A stretch of 64,000 nucleotides of DNA from Helicobacter sp. 12S02232-10 (lineage in GTDB: Bacteria > Campylobacterota > Campylobacteria > Campylobacterales > Helicobacteraceae): positions 186,001-250,000 of the forward strand of contig NZ_MLAQ01000002.1 of the NCBI RefSeq assembly GCF_002272895.1, given 5' to 3'. Made by a program: the position numbers and the translations under genes. Every line of letters begins with the position of its first letter. Position 1 is the first letter of the stretch. The notes below the pieces were generated by a model. The model ran no database searches. It had not been told where the DNA came from and worked only from the letters and a program-made list of their open reading frames with translations. Of this stretch, positions 7,465 through 16,638 are shown one piece after another.

Positions 7465-9360
7465 ATGAAGACGTTTATCTCCACGCCGATCTATTATGTC
7501 AATGATGTCCCGCATATAGGACACGCTTATACGACTTTGATCGGGGATATGTTGAAAAAATACCATCAACTTTTAGGGGAAGAAGTATTTTTTCTCACAG
7601 GAACAGATGAACACGGTCAAAAAATTGAGCAATCTGCTCTTGCGAAAGGAAAAACACCAAAAGAATACGCCGATGAAATTAGTGCCAAATTTAAAAATCT
7701 TTGGGATGAGTTTGGGATTGATTATGATTGTTTTATTCGAACTACTGATGATTATCATTGTCAAAGCGTTCAAAAAGCATTTGAAAAAATGTATCAGAAA
7801 GGTGATATTTACAAAGGTGAATATGAAGGTCGTTATTGTGTGAGTTGTGAAAGTTTTTTTACAGAAACTCAAGCAGTGCAAGGAAAATGCCCTGATTGTG
7901 GAAAAGATACGATTATATTGCGAGAAGAAAGTTATTTTTTTGCTCTTAGCAAGTATCAGGAAAAATTGCTTCAGTGGTATGAGGATAATCCTGATTGTAT
8001 CTTGCCTTTGCATAAAAAAAACGAAGTGGTGCGTTTTGTGGAAAATGGACTCAATGATCTTTCTATTACAAGAACAAGCTTTGAATGGGGCATTAAATTA
8101 CCTGAGAGTATTGGGGATTTTAAACACGTGATGTATGTTTGGTTGGACGCTTTGCTGAACTATGTGAGTGCTTTGGGTTATGGGGGCGATGAGAAAAAAA
8201 TGGATTTTTGGAAAAACCCAATTCATATTGTAGGAAAAGATATCTTAAGGTTTCACGCTGTTTATTGGCCTGCTTTTTTGATGAGTTTGGGATTAGATTT
8301 GCCTAAACATATCTATACGCACGGGTGGTGGACTAGAGATGGCGTGAAAATGAGTAAAAGTATCGGTAATGTGATTGATCCTAAAGAGGTGGCACAAGCT
8401 TATGGGGTTGAAGTTTTGAGGTATTTTTTGATGCGAGAAGTTCCTTTCGGGCAAGATGGTGATTTTTCGCAAAAAGCCCTTGTTGATCGGATTAATTCTG
8501 ATTTGAGCAATGATTTGGGAAATCTTGTGAATCGTCTCATAGGAATGAGTGAAAAATATTTTAATTTAAAAATCTCTTTAGCTGATACTACCAAATACTA
8601 TCAGGCCGAACTCAAATTTTTAAACGATATTTTGGGAAAACTACCTCCTTTGATGGAACAAATGCAGCTTAGTAGGTATCTTGAAGAACTTTGGAGAGCG
8701 TTTGTGCTTGCTAATGGGGTAATCAGTAAATACGAACCTTGGAGTCTTATCAAGCAAAATAGAGAAGAAGAATGTTTGGCACTTTTGGGATTGGTGGCTA
8801 CTATTCTTGGGAAGGCAAGCCTCTGTCTTTATCCGATAATGCCTGCTACAGCTCTTAAAATTGCCCATTGTTTGAAAATAGAAATTTCACATCAAAGTTA
8901 TCAAAAATTGATTTTAAATCAAGAATTGCCACAAGATTTTACCATTGAAAAAATCGATCCCTTATTTCCAAAAATTGATTCTTTTAAGATGGAAGAGGCC
9001 AAGATTGAAAAGTCAAAAACAATAGATGTGCAGACTTTAATTAACATAGAGGATTTTTCTAAGCTTGATATCCGGATAGGAACTATTATAGAAGCTACCA
9101 AGATTGCCAAAAGCGATAAGCTTCTCAAACTTCAAGTTGATTTAGGTGAGGGTAGGCTTAGACAGATTGTTTCAGGCATTGCTAAATTTTATGCGCCACA
9201 CGATTTGATTGGTACTCAAGTGTGTGTGCTTGCCAATCTTAAAAGTGTTAAGCTGATGGGTGAAATGAGTGAGGGAATGGTACTTGCTACTAAAGATGAG
9301 AAAGGGCTTTCCCTTCTTTGTACATCAGATAAAAAAACGAACGGGAGTAAGGTGAGTTAG
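7465..9360 (+). CDS. metG: methionyl-tRNA synthetase
   Basis: Class I aminoacyl-tRNA synthetase that charges tRNA-Met; cytoplasmic and essential. The HIGH signature is at residues 17-20 (VPHIGHAYTT) and KMSKS at 295-299. Between them is a zinc-knuckle insert with CVSC...CPDC near residues 125-148. After the anticodon-binding helices, the C-terminal 110 residues (FSKLDIRIGTIIEATKI to GLSLLCTSD) form the Trbp111/EMAP-like tRNA-binding and dimerisation domain. The 631-residue length fits the family. AAGGAAAAG precedes the ATG. It heads a block matching H. pylori HP0417-HP0421. Confidence 0.97.
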   Translation: MKTFISTPIYYVNDVPHIGHAYTTLIGDMLKKYHQLLGEEVFFLTGTDEHGQKIEQSALAKGKTPKEYADEISAKFKNLWDEFGIDYDCFIRTTDDYHCQSVQKAFEKMYQKGDIYKGEYEGRYCVSCESFFTETQAVQGKCPDCGKDTIILREESYFFALSKYQEKLLQWYEDNPDCILPLHKKNEVVRFVENGLNDLSITRTSFEWGIKLPESIGDFKHVMYVWLDALLNYVSALGYGGDEKKMDFWKNPIHIVGKDILRFHAVYWPAFLMSLGLDLPKHIYTHGWWTRDGVKMSKSIGNVIDPKEVAQAYGVEVLRYFLMREVPFGQDGDFSQKALVDRINSDLSNDLGNLVNRLIGMSEKYFNLKISLADTTKYYQAELKFLNDILGKLPPLMEQMQLSRYLEELWRAFVLANGVISKYEPWSLIKQNREEECLALLGLVATILGKASLCLYPIMPATALKIAHCLKIEISHQSYQKLILNQELPQDFTIEKIDPLFPKIDSFKMEEAKIEKSKTIDVQTLINIEDFSKLDIRIGTIIEATKIAKSDKLLKLQVDLGEGRLRQIVSGIAKFYAPHDLIGTQVCVLANLKSVKLMGEMSEGMVLATKDEKGLSLLCTSDKKTNGSKVS

Positions 9361-10361
9361 TGAGAGTCAATGAAGCCGTCGAAATAATCAATGGAGAATT
9401 GGCAACTACGCCTGCGATCAGTTCTTTTAATGGCGTAGCGACAAAAATTTCAGAAGTCAAAAGAGGTTGTTTGTTTATCGCCAAAAATCCTGATGAGATT
9501 GATGGTGCTATTGCTTTGGGGGCTTATGGAGTTGTTTATGACAAATATGTCCAGATGGTTGATGGGGAGATTGCTTGGATTAAGGTGAGTTCTATTCAGG
9601 ATGCGATAGTTCGCTTGATCCGCTATCGATTTTTAAGCGACAAAATAGAAGTTTTTTTCGTTTCTGAAATTGAATATGAGATCGCTTTTCAAATCGTTAC
9701 GGATACTTCAATTGATTTTTTCGATGGTGATTTGGAAGGACTTTTGAGTCTTGTAGGTAGTAATTCTAATTTGAGAGGCATTGTGATTAGAAATGAAGCC
9801 TTTTTGGGATTATTGTTCCAATACACGCAGACGGTTTTACCTCAAGAACAACCTTTTAAGGTAGTTGTGGCGACTTTGTTTGATACCAAAATCAATTATA
9901 AGCTTGCACAATATGATTTGAAGCTTCCAAGTTTATTTTTACCCGAACTCAGTAGCGTCATTGAAATGTGTGCGATTCATAAAATAGCCTTTGAATTAAA
10001 AAATTTCTCTTCCATATCTTATATGCAACCTAATTTTATCAATGCCCGTGCTAAATTGGTTGCTTATGGTCAAACTGATCGTGTTGTGATTGCTGAAAAT
10101 GATATTGAGAAATTTAAAAAATATGTCGCTTATATTGCGCTTAATGCAAAATGGGGAAAAATGATTTTGTTTTTGCCAAAAGGTTATGAAGGGGTTTTTG
10201 ATGTGATGGCTCAAAATGAAATTTACCACGAACAAGCTGAGCTTAGTGATTTACTTAGGATGCAAAATTATAATTTTGCTCTTATTTTGGGGTTAAATAA
10301 AGCCGATTTGCAAGAGATTTTAACGGCACCTCATATTGACCCTGTATTGCCCTTGTTCTAA
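9360..10361 (+). CDS. HP0418-type protein with MurE/MurF-like N-terminal domain
   Basis: A 333-residue soluble protein between metG and cmoB, the position of H. pylori HP0418. The first 90 residues (FNGVATKISEVKRGCLFIAK, then DGAIALGAYGVVYD) resemble the N-terminal Mur-ligase domain, where 'DSR.v.pGdlFfAl.G...dG..fi..A...GA' is conserved. No Mur-ligase ATP-binding loop (GTNGKT) follows, so ligase activity is unlikely. The rest is unrecognised. The GTG start overlaps the metG stop by one base and has GGAGTAAGG just upstream, so translation is coupled to metG. Function unknown. Confidence 0.7.
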   Translation: MRVNEAVEIINGELATTPAISSFNGVATKISEVKRGCLFIAKNPDEIDGAIALGAYGVVYDKYVQMVDGEIAWIKVSSIQDAIVRLIRYRFLSDKIEVFFVSEIEYEIAFQIVTDTSIDFFDGDLEGLLSLVGSNSNLRGIVIRNEAFLGLLFQYTQTVLPQEQPFKVVVATLFDTKINYKLAQYDLKLPSLFLPELSSVIEMCAIHKIAFELKNFSSISYMQPNFINARAKLVAYGQTDRVVIAENDIEKFKKYVAYIALNAKWGKMILFLPKGYEGVFDVMAQNEIYHEQAELSDLLRMQNYNFALILGLNKADLQEILTAPHIDPVLPLF

Positions 10362-10371
10362 AGAAAATCCA

Positions 10372-11292
10372 ATGCTTGGGCTTGCTAAAGAAAATGCTTC
10401 TAAACTCCTTTTTTCAAAAACCATTGCTCCCATCATTCAAAAAATTTATTCTTTATCCAAGAAACTCCCTCAAGATCAAATGTCTTATACTTGCAAAGAG
10501 GGAATTAGAATTGATTTAAGTGTGCTAAATTCAGTGGAGACTTGTGCTTTTATCAGAGAAATTGCACTTGATTTAAAGCCTTGGCGAAAAGGACCTTTTT
10601 ATTTGGGGGATCTTTTTATTGATGCGGAATGGAAAAGTTATATCAAATGGAATCTGCTCACCCCTTTTGTGGATTTGAAGGATAAAGATGTCGCTGATAT
10701 CGGATGCAATAATGGGTATTATTTGTTTGAAATGGCTAAATTTTCTCCAAAAACCCTTGTTGGCTTTGATCCTAGTGGTCTTTATAAAACCCAATTTGAT
10801 TTCATCAATCTTTTTTTGAAGCAAAATATTGTTTATGAACTTTTGGGGATTGAACATCTTAGGATTTATGATAAGAAATTTGATGTTATATTTTGTTTGG
10901 GTGTTTTGTATCATCGCAGCGATCCTATTTTTGCCTTAAAATCTCTTTTTATGGGTCTAAAAGAAGGAGGAGAGCTAATTTTGGATACTTTGATTATAGA
11001 TTCTGAGCTTGAAATCGCACTTTGCCCTAAGAAATCTTATGCGAAAATGCCTAATGTGTATTTTATCCCCTCTATACCAACGCTAAGAGGTTGGTGCGAA
11101 AGAGCAGGATTTACGCAAATGGAGATTTTGACCATCTCTGAAACAAGTGTGAATGAACAAAGAAAAACTGAATGGATAGAAGGACTGAGTTTGGAGTCTT
11201 TTCTTGACCCCAAAGATCCCAAAAGAACTATTGAGGGTTATAATGCTCCTAAAAGAGGATATTTTAGATTAAAAAGGATGAAAAATGGATGA
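10372..11292 (+). CDS. cmoB: tRNA U34 carboxymethyltransferase
   Basis: SAM-superfamily enzyme that uses carboxy-SAM to turn 5-hydroxyuridine at tRNA position 34 into 5-carboxymethoxyuridine. The methyltransferase core shows VADIGCNNGYYLFEMA (motif I), VGFDPSGLYKTQFDFI and DVIFCLGVLYHRSDP, all matching CmoB. The C-terminal part (PNVYFIPSIPTLRGWCERAGF) is also typical. The in-frame TTG at 10336 would overlap the upstream gene; the ATG at 10372, eleven bases after the upstream stop, is preferred. A CmoA partner is not in this window. It overlaps the next gene by eight bases. Confidence 0.92.
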   Translation: MLGLAKENASKLLFSKTIAPIIQKIYSLSKKLPQDQMSYTCKEGIRIDLSVLNSVETCAFIREIALDLKPWRKGPFYLGDLFIDAEWKSYIKWNLLTPFVDLKDKDVADIGCNNGYYLFEMAKFSPKTLVGFDPSGLYKTQFDFINLFLKQNIVYELLGIEHLRIYDKKFDVIFCLGVLYHRSDPIFALKSLFMGLKEGGELILDTLIIDSELEIALCPKKSYAKMPNVYFIPSIPTLRGWCERAGFTQMEILTISETSVNEQRKTEWIEGLSLESFLDPKDPKRTIEGYNAPKRGYFRLKRMKNG

Positions 11293-11737
11293 GCAAACCA
11301 AGCAAAATGAACAAGAACCTATAAATGGTGAAGAACTCATTATTTGCAATAAAATTGACAGCTCAATATGCGGGGAATTACTTACTTTATCCCAAAACAA
11401 AGCCGAGATATTTTTTGTCCCCACAGAATCAATGGTTTGTGATGAGGAATTCATTCACGCAGGCTTTGTTTTTAATGCCGCAGCTTATGCTGCACTCTGT
11501 GCCATTAATAAGAAGAATAGCATTATCATTGGTTCAGAAACGAAGTTTTTAGCTCCGATTGAATTGGGGTATGAATTGGTCTTTAAGGCAAATGCTTTAC
11601 AGAGTGAAGCAAAAAAATGCGAAGTAAAAGTAGAAGGTTTTTTGTTTGATATTAAGGTATTTGATAGCATTTTTTATGTGGCGATTTTTGACAGAAAACT
11701 TTTTAAACTCAAACTCAAAGATGAAAAAGGTTCTTAA
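11285..11737 (+). CDS. hotdog-fold thioesterase-like protein (HP0420-type)
   Basis: 150-residue protein with a hotdog-fold pattern: a central helix in EEFIHAGFVFNAAAYAALCAIN, where 'HaGfvf.aadyaA' is typical of PaaI/FapR-like proteins, flanked by strands (IIGSETKFLAPIELGYELVFKAN). It may be an acyl-CoA thioesterase or a non-catalytic acyl-CoA-binding protein; substrate unknown. It overlaps cmoB by eight bases, its stop abuts the next ATG (TAAATG), and it holds the position of H. pylori HP0420, so it belongs to one operon from metG to the glucosyltransferase. Confidence 0.75.
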   Translation: MDEQTKQNEQEPINGEELIICNKIDSSICGELLTLSQNKAEIFFVPTESMVCDEEFIHAGFVFNAAAYAALCAINKKNSIIIGSETKFLAPIELGYELVFKANALQSEAKKCEVKVEGFLFDIKVFDSIFYVAIFDRKLFKLKLKDEKGS

Positions 11738-12868
11738 ATGATTATAACTCTTGTGATAGATAGTTTTGCTGATAAGAGCAATGGGACATCAATGACAGCC
11801 TTTAGATTTGCAAATGCTTTGCGTGAGAGAGGACATCAAGTGCGCGTCGTAGCACCTTATGTGCAAGGAGAGGGGTATTATCCTGTTCCTGAGCGCTATA
11901 TTCCTTTGGTCACTGAAATTTCTCGCAAACAGCATATGATTTTTGGGAAACCTGTTGAAAAAACTCTCAGAGAGGCTTTTAAGGGTGCAGATATTGTCCA
12001 TTTGTTTTTGCCTTTTAAACTTGAAATAAGGGCGATTAAAGTTGCCAAGGAGATGAATATCCCTTATATGGGTGCCTTTCATCTTCAGCCTGAACATATT
12101 ACCTATAATGTTGGATTGGAATCGTGGAGTTTTTTAAATCGTTTTATTTTTTGGCTTTTTAAATTTCGTTTTTATCGCCATATTTTTCATATCCATTGCC
12201 CCTCTGCCCTGATTGAGCGTGAGATTGTAAAAAATGGTTATGAAGGCAAAAAATACGTAATTTCCAATGGGTTTGACAAGCTTTATTCCCCTCCTGTATC
12301 CAAACCCTTGAGTGATGGTTTTATTCATATCGCAATGGTAGGGCGTTATTCGAATGAAAAACGTCAAGATGTTTTGATTGAAGCCATTAAGATTAGTAAA
12401 TATGCTTCTAAAATCAAGCTCCATCTAAAGGGTATCGGTCCGACACAAAAAAGACTCAAAAAGATGGCAGAGACTTTGGAAAATGAAGTTGATTTTGGAT
12501 TTGCACAACCTCAAGATTTGCTTAAAATTTTACATATGACTGATATCTATGTCCATACTGCAGATGTTGAGGGTGAAGCCATTGCTTGTTTGGAAGCCAT
12601 TTCTTGCGGTGTTGTGCCTATAATCTCTAATAGTAGGATATCAGCTACGGGTCAATTTGCCCTTGATGATCGTTCTTTGTTTGAGGCAGGAAGCCCAAAA
12701 GATTTGGCTTTAAAGATTGATTATTGGATAGAAAATCCTGATGAGCGTGAGCGTATGGGGAAACTTTATGCTCAAAGTGCATTCAATTATACGTTGGAGA
12801 GTTCCATAAAAAAAGCCGAAGAGATGTATTTGGAAGTCATCAAGGATTTTGGCCATCAGAGTCAATGA
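11738..12868 (+). CDS. cgt: cholesterol alpha-glucosyltransferase-like GT4 enzyme (HP0421-type)
   Basis: 376-residue GT-B glycosyltransferase very close to H. pylori HP0421, which puts glucose from UDP-glucose onto host cholesterol and helps immune evasion. Matching stretches include DSFADKSNGTSMTAFRFANA, YIPLVTEISRKQHMIFGKP, FHLQPEHITYNVG and IAMVGRYSNEKRQDVLIEA. The donor-site E-x7-E region is EGEAIACLEAISCGVVP. It is probably attached to the inner face of the cytoplasmic membrane. Related Campylobacterota enzymes glucosylate diacylglycerol, so the acceptor needs a test. It is the last gene of the metG block; the ATG directly follows the previous stop. Confidence 0.8.
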   Translation: MIITLVIDSFADKSNGTSMTAFRFANALRERGHQVRVVAPYVQGEGYYPVPERYIPLVTEISRKQHMIFGKPVEKTLREAFKGADIVHLFLPFKLEIRAIKVAKEMNIPYMGAFHLQPEHITYNVGLESWSFLNRFIFWLFKFRFYRHIFHIHCPSALIEREIVKNGYEGKKYVISNGFDKLYSPPVSKPLSDGFIHIAMVGRYSNEKRQDVLIEAIKISKYASKIKLHLKGIGPTQKRLKKMAETLENEVDFGFAQPQDLLKILHMTDIYVHTADVEGEAIACLEAISCGVVPIISNSRISATGQFALDDRSLFEAGSPKDLALKIDYWIENPDERERMGKLYAQSAFNYTLESSIKKAEEMYLEVIKDFGHQSQ

Positions 12869-13012
12869 CTCAAAGTGCTAAAGTGTCGTATTGAATGATT
12901 TAAGATAAAATATTTTTTTAAAATTGTACTTATTTTTAACATTTTAATTAAAATAAAATATTATAAATTTGGATCTTTATTTAAAGTGTATTCTATTAGG
13001 AATGTATTTTTT

Positions 13013-13038
13013 ATTGTATAATTTTTAAATTATACAAT
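13013..13038. promoter_or_regulatory. perfect palindrome overlapping a -10 box
   Basis: ATTGTATAATTT at 13013-13024 and AAATTATACAAT at 13027-13038 form a perfect 12-bp inverted repeat with a two-base centre. TATAAT at 13017-13022 can serve as the -10 of the methyltransferase gene, so a protein bound here would block transcription. In RNA it would form a weak AT hairpin ending 20 bases before the start codon. Confidence 0.4.
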
Positions 13039-13058
13039 TTGAAAGGAACCTATCTAAT

Positions 13059-14594
13059 ATGGATACAAAAAATTACACAACTGACATTGATTATACTTAT
13101 GATTATTGTCAAGAATTGAGTTCTTTAAGGTTTAAATTTGCCTGTTTGCTTCAAGGAATCAAGCCACCCAAAATAGAGAGGGCTTGCGAACTTGGATATG
13201 GTAATGGGATAAGCATAAATATCAATGCTGCTACTTCAGGTGTGGAGTGGTGGGGGACTGATTTTAATGTTTCACACGCTAATTTTGCATCAGATTTAGC
13301 TTTAGAATCAGGGAATGGAGCTAAGTTATATGCAGATTCTTTTGAAGATTTTTTAAATCGTTCGGATTTACCTGATTTTGATTTTATTGTTTTTCACGGC
13401 ATTTATAGTTGGGTTGATCAAAATAATCGGGATTTACTCTTAAAGTTTGTTGATAAAAAACTCAAGATAGGTGGAGGGGTTTATGCAAGCTATAATATTT
13501 ACCCTGGTTTTTCAGAGTTAGTTCCTTTTAGAAATCTTTTAAAAAAAGTTTCTGATTATCTGCTTCCAAAAACAACTGATCCTATCAATAAAATTGATTC
13601 GGGTTTTGAGCTTTTTGATAAGCTTGCAAGTGCGCAAGCACGATTTATCCATCAAAATCCAAATTTGACACCTAGGGTTGAGGAACTCAAAAAATTATCT
13701 AAAACGTATTTGATTCACGAATTTTTGAATGATACTTGGGAAATTATGGATTTTATGGATATTTCTAAATCGTTTAGCGAGGCAAGATTGAAATTTGTTT
13801 CTTCTGCAGATGTTTTTTCTGTATTGAGTGATGTTGCTTATACGCCCGAACAAAAGGCTCTTTTAAATTCAGGTTCTAGCGTCTTTTTTAGAGAATATAT
13901 GAAAGATTTGATCGGCAACAATTCATTTCGTAGAGACTATTGGATAAAAGGGTCACAAAAACTTAGTATATGGGAATCAGAGAAATTGCTCAAGGAAATG
14001 AAAGTAGTTTTGATAATTCCTAAAAGTGAAGTTAAATTTTCTATAAGTTTGGGTTTTGGAACCATCAATCTCTCAAAAGAATTTTATAGTATTTTAATTG
14101 ATATTTTGGGTGATAACGAACCTAGAACCATTGGGCAAATCCAAGAAGAAGCAAAAGGCAAATTTAAGGAATTGGGGGAGCTTGTTGAAGGCATTGCCAT
14201 TTTATATATGATGGGGGCTTTGTATGAAGTTCAAGATGAAGTAACCATCAGGAACATTTTGCAAAAAACCCACCAGCTTAACAAACAGATTTTAGAAAAA
14301 GTTAAGGCGGGTGTTCAAATTCCAATACTTGGAAGTGCTCTTATAGGTAAGGGGATTGCAATGGGGCGTTTTAAACAACTTTTTTTCATCAGTCGTTTGG
14401 AGGGAAAAACAAGTCCTGAAGATTATGCTAAAGATGCTTTAGAGATTCTTGAGCGTAGAAATGAAAAGATTATTAAAGATGGAAAAATTCTTGAAACTAA
14501 AGAAGAAAATTTCAAAGAGCTTCAAACTCAAGCCATTGAGTTTGAAAAGAATTTAAGCTTTTATAGAAATTTAAAATTTTTTCAAGGGATTTAA
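13059..14594 (+). CDS. SAM-dependent methyltransferase with regulatory domain
   Basis: 511-residue protein of the 'methyltransferase regulatory domain' type (PF10119-like). An N-terminal class I methyltransferase domain holds ERACELGYGNGISINI (motif I), WWGTDFNVSHANFA and FDFIVFHGIYSWVDQNNRD, with LKIGGGVYASYNIYPGFSEL later. The helical middle and C-terminal part are the regulatory region. The substrate is unknown for the whole family. The ATG at 13059 has AAAGGA eleven bases upstream. The gene seems monocistronic, with its own promoter, and converges on the carbonic anhydrase gene. Confidence 0.8.
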   Translation: MDTKNYTTDIDYTYDYCQELSSLRFKFACLLQGIKPPKIERACELGYGNGISININAATSGVEWWGTDFNVSHANFASDLALESGNGAKLYADSFEDFLNRSDLPDFDFIVFHGIYSWVDQNNRDLLLKFVDKKLKIGGGVYASYNIYPGFSELVPFRNLLKKVSDYLLPKTTDPINKIDSGFELFDKLASAQARFIHQNPNLTPRVEELKKLSKTYLIHEFLNDTWEIMDFMDISKSFSEARLKFVSSADVFSVLSDVAYTPEQKALLNSGSSVFFREYMKDLIGNNSFRRDYWIKGSQKLSIWESEKLLKEMKVVLIIPKSEVKFSISLGFGTINLSKEFYSILIDILGDNEPRTIGQIQEEAKGKFKELGELVEGIAILYMMGALYEVQDEVTIRNILQKTHQLNKQILEKVKAGVQIPILGSALIGKGIAMGRFKQLFFISRLEGKTSPEDYAKDALEILERRNEKIIKDGKILETKEENFKELQTQAIEFEKNLSFYRNLKFFQGI

Positions 14595-14609
14595 ATTTTT
14601 ACTCTCGGA

Positions 14610-15353
14610 TTATTCTTCGATGATAACCCGATTATTGCTTGGCTGAAGAGGTCTGTTATTTGTTCCTCCGATAATCTTTTTAAATTTTTCTAGTTGGGCT
14701 TTTGAAATTTCAAGAGGTTTTTTAAGCACAATCCAAGTTACACCCTCAGTGCAAGGAGGAGTTGTAAGAGAGCCGTTGAAGTGATAAAAATAAGTTTTTT
14801 TAGGTATCAAATCTTGCAGGGCGATTTTTTTAGGGTAGGAAGTTTCACCTGATTTTTCAGGCATTGCTTCCCATATAGGGGCTAGAATTTTATTTTCTTT
14901 ACCGATTTTGAATTCTATGCCTACAACAACAAGTTGTTTATTTTTATCTTGATGGACAAGATGCATTGCGAGAGGATATTGTTTATCGTTGATACGGAAT
15001 TCAGCTGGTGCGTGAAAATGAAATTGTAGCAATTCATATTCTTGATTGCCGATTTTGATATAATTTTGGGTTCCGGTATTGAAATTCACTTGAATGGTGT
15101 GTCCGTTATTAATTTCGGATTTGATATCTTGTCCGTAATGGAAAGTTATTTTTTCGGGATTTTTTACTTTGAGATAGCTTGTGATATTGATGGGAGATTG
15201 ATTTTTGCCTGTTTGACAAGTTGAAAATTCTTGAGCGATTCTGCCCCAATTTTCAGGAGAATTTTCACCTTTATAACTCCATTTGGCATCATTAGCCAAT
15301 AATGCGTTTAAAATCAGACTGCAGACCAAAAAAGATAATGTTGCAAGTTTCAT
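14610..15353 (-). CDS. alpha-type carbonic anhydrase, exported
   Basis: 247 residues, the same length as H. pylori HP1186. An N-terminal signal peptide (MKLATLSFLVCSLILNALLA) sends it to the periplasm. The alpha-class zinc histidines are in LLQFHFHAPAEF and AMHLVHQD; SPINI and the end FNGSLTTPPCTEGVTWIVL are class signatures. It interconverts CO2 and bicarbonate and in gastric Helicobacter supports acid acclimation with urease. Urease genes are not in this window. The gene is divergent from the aminotransferase gene. Confidence 0.95.
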   Translation of the reverse strand: MKLATLSFLVCSLILNALLANDAKWSYKGENSPENWGRIAQEFSTCQTGKNQSPINITSYLKVKNPEKITFHYGQDIKSEINNGHTIQVNFNTGTQNYIKIGNQEYELLQFHFHAPAEFRINDKQYPLAMHLVHQDKNKQLVVVGIEFKIGKENKILAPIWEAMPEKSGETSYPKKIALQDLIPKKTYFYHFNGSLTTPPCTEGVTWIVLKKPLEISKAQLEKFKKIIGGTNNRPLQPSNNRVIIEE

Positions 15354-15478
15354 CGTTTTGTTTCCTTATGTTTAAAATTTTGTAATTATATATATCTTGG
15401 GAACAAATGATAATCAATTTTTATTGATCAATTTTCTTTTATATTTTTTAATTTTAGAGACGTTTTGGTGCATTATTG

Positions 15479-15484
15479 TATAAT
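15479..15484 (+). promoter_or_regulatory. -10 element for the aminotransferase operon
   Basis: TATAAT 36 bases before the aminotransferase ATG, after a T-rich region, the normal shape of a Helicobacter housekeeping promoter. It would drive the aminotransferase-gpt-rimO-tilS run. Confidence 0.45.
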
Positions 15485-15520
15485 ATTTGCTTATGAATTC
15501 TTAAAAAATTGGAGAAAGAA

Positions 15521-16630
15521 ATGTTACTTTTTACACCTGGGCCTACTCCCGTTCCTGAAAATATCAGGATGGAGATGGCAAAGCCGACCATTCATCATCG
15601 AACCCCTGAATTTGAAGCTTGCTTTATGCACGCAAGAGAGGAATTAAAAAAAATACTTGAGATGCCTGAAGTTTTAATGCTTGCAAGTAGTGGTAGTGGG
15701 GCAATGGAAGCTTGCGTGAGGACATTTTGTTCCAAGAAGCTTTTGAGTATTAATAGTGGTAAATTTGGAGAAAGATTTGGAAAAATCGCAAAAGCTTACA
15801 ATATACCGAATTTGGAAATAAAAAATGATTGGGATACACCTGTAAGCGTTGAAGAGATTATCAATGCGCTTAAAGCACAACCTGATATTGATGCGGTGTG
15901 CCTACAAGTTTGTGAGTCTTCAGGCGGTTTGCGTCATCCTGTTGAAAAGATAGCCCAAGCCATCAAACATTTGAATTCAGAAATTGTCGTCATTGCTGAT
16001 GCGATTACGGCAATGGGGGTGGAAAGTATTGATATAAGCCATATTGATGTTCTTATTGGAGGCAGTCAAAAAGCATTTATGCTTCCTCCGGGGATGAGTG
16101 TTATTGGGTTGAGTCAAAAAGCAGTTTCATTGGCTGAAGAAAGAAATATCGGGTTTTATTTCAATCTGAAGACTGAACTTAAGAATCAAAGAAACAATAC
16201 GACTGCTTGGACTGCACCCACGACGATCATTATCGGGCTTGTGAAATATTTTGAGGAAGTCAGAGCTTTAGGAGGTATCCAAGAAGTCTATCGACAGACT
16301 CATCAAAGAGCTTTGGCTACACAGAATGCTCTAGGTGCTATTGGGCTTAAAATTTATCCAAAAACCCCTGCTTTAGCGATGACAACCATTATTGATGAGG
16401 TGAATGCACTCAATATTCGTAAAATCTTAAAAGATGATTTTAAGCTGCATTTAGCTGGTGGTCAAGATCAACTAAAAACTTCAATTTTTCGTATCAATCA
16501 TATGGGTATCATTCCTATTAATGAATCTTTATGGGTGGTGAATGCTATTGAGTTGGCTTTGGAAAAATTGGGGTTGAGGAAGTTTGATGGGAGTGCAAAT
16601 AAAATATTTTTACAAAACTATTACGCTTAG
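15521..16630 (+). CDS. class V aminotransferase (HP0736-type)
   Basis: PLP-dependent class V enzyme beginning MLLFTPGPTPVPENIR, as in alanine-glyoxylate/serine-pyruvate aminotransferases. HHRTPEF and SGSGAMEACVRTF bind PLP phosphate, VIADAITAMGVESIDIS holds the PLP-ring Asp and LIGGSQKAFMLPPG the Schiff-base lysine. It closely matches H. pylori HP0736, which is usually labelled phosphoserine aminotransferase. The ATG at 15521 is chosen over an in-frame TTG at 15509 because GGAGAAAG lies just upstream. It heads an operon with a phosphoribosyltransferase, rimO and tilS; the first three match HP0736-HP0734. Confidence 0.85.
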   Translation: MLLFTPGPTPVPENIRMEMAKPTIHHRTPEFEACFMHAREELKKILEMPEVLMLASSGSGAMEACVRTFCSKKLLSINSGKFGERFGKIAKAYNIPNLEIKNDWDTPVSVEEIINALKAQPDIDAVCLQVCESSGGLRHPVEKIAQAIKHLNSEIVVIADAITAMGVESIDISHIDVLIGGSQKAFMLPPGMSVIGLSQKAVSLAEERNIGFYFNLKTELKNQRNNTTAWTAPTTIIIGLVKYFEEVRALGGIQEVYRQTHQRALATQNALGAIGLKIYPKTPALAMTTIIDEVNALNIRKILKDDFKLHLAGGQDQLKTSIFRINHMGIIPINESLWVVNAIELALEKLGLRKFDGSANKIFLQNYYA

Positions 16631-16638
16631 GAGGGCGG

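Noticed and set aside
7573-8013. 146-codon minus-strand ORF in metG
   Set aside because: Antisense shadow of a conserved gene, low-complexity Phe/Ile-rich sequence.
15408-15422. Fur box upstream of the carbonic anhydrase gene
   Set aside because: TGATAAT matches one half only; the other half (AATTTTT) does not.
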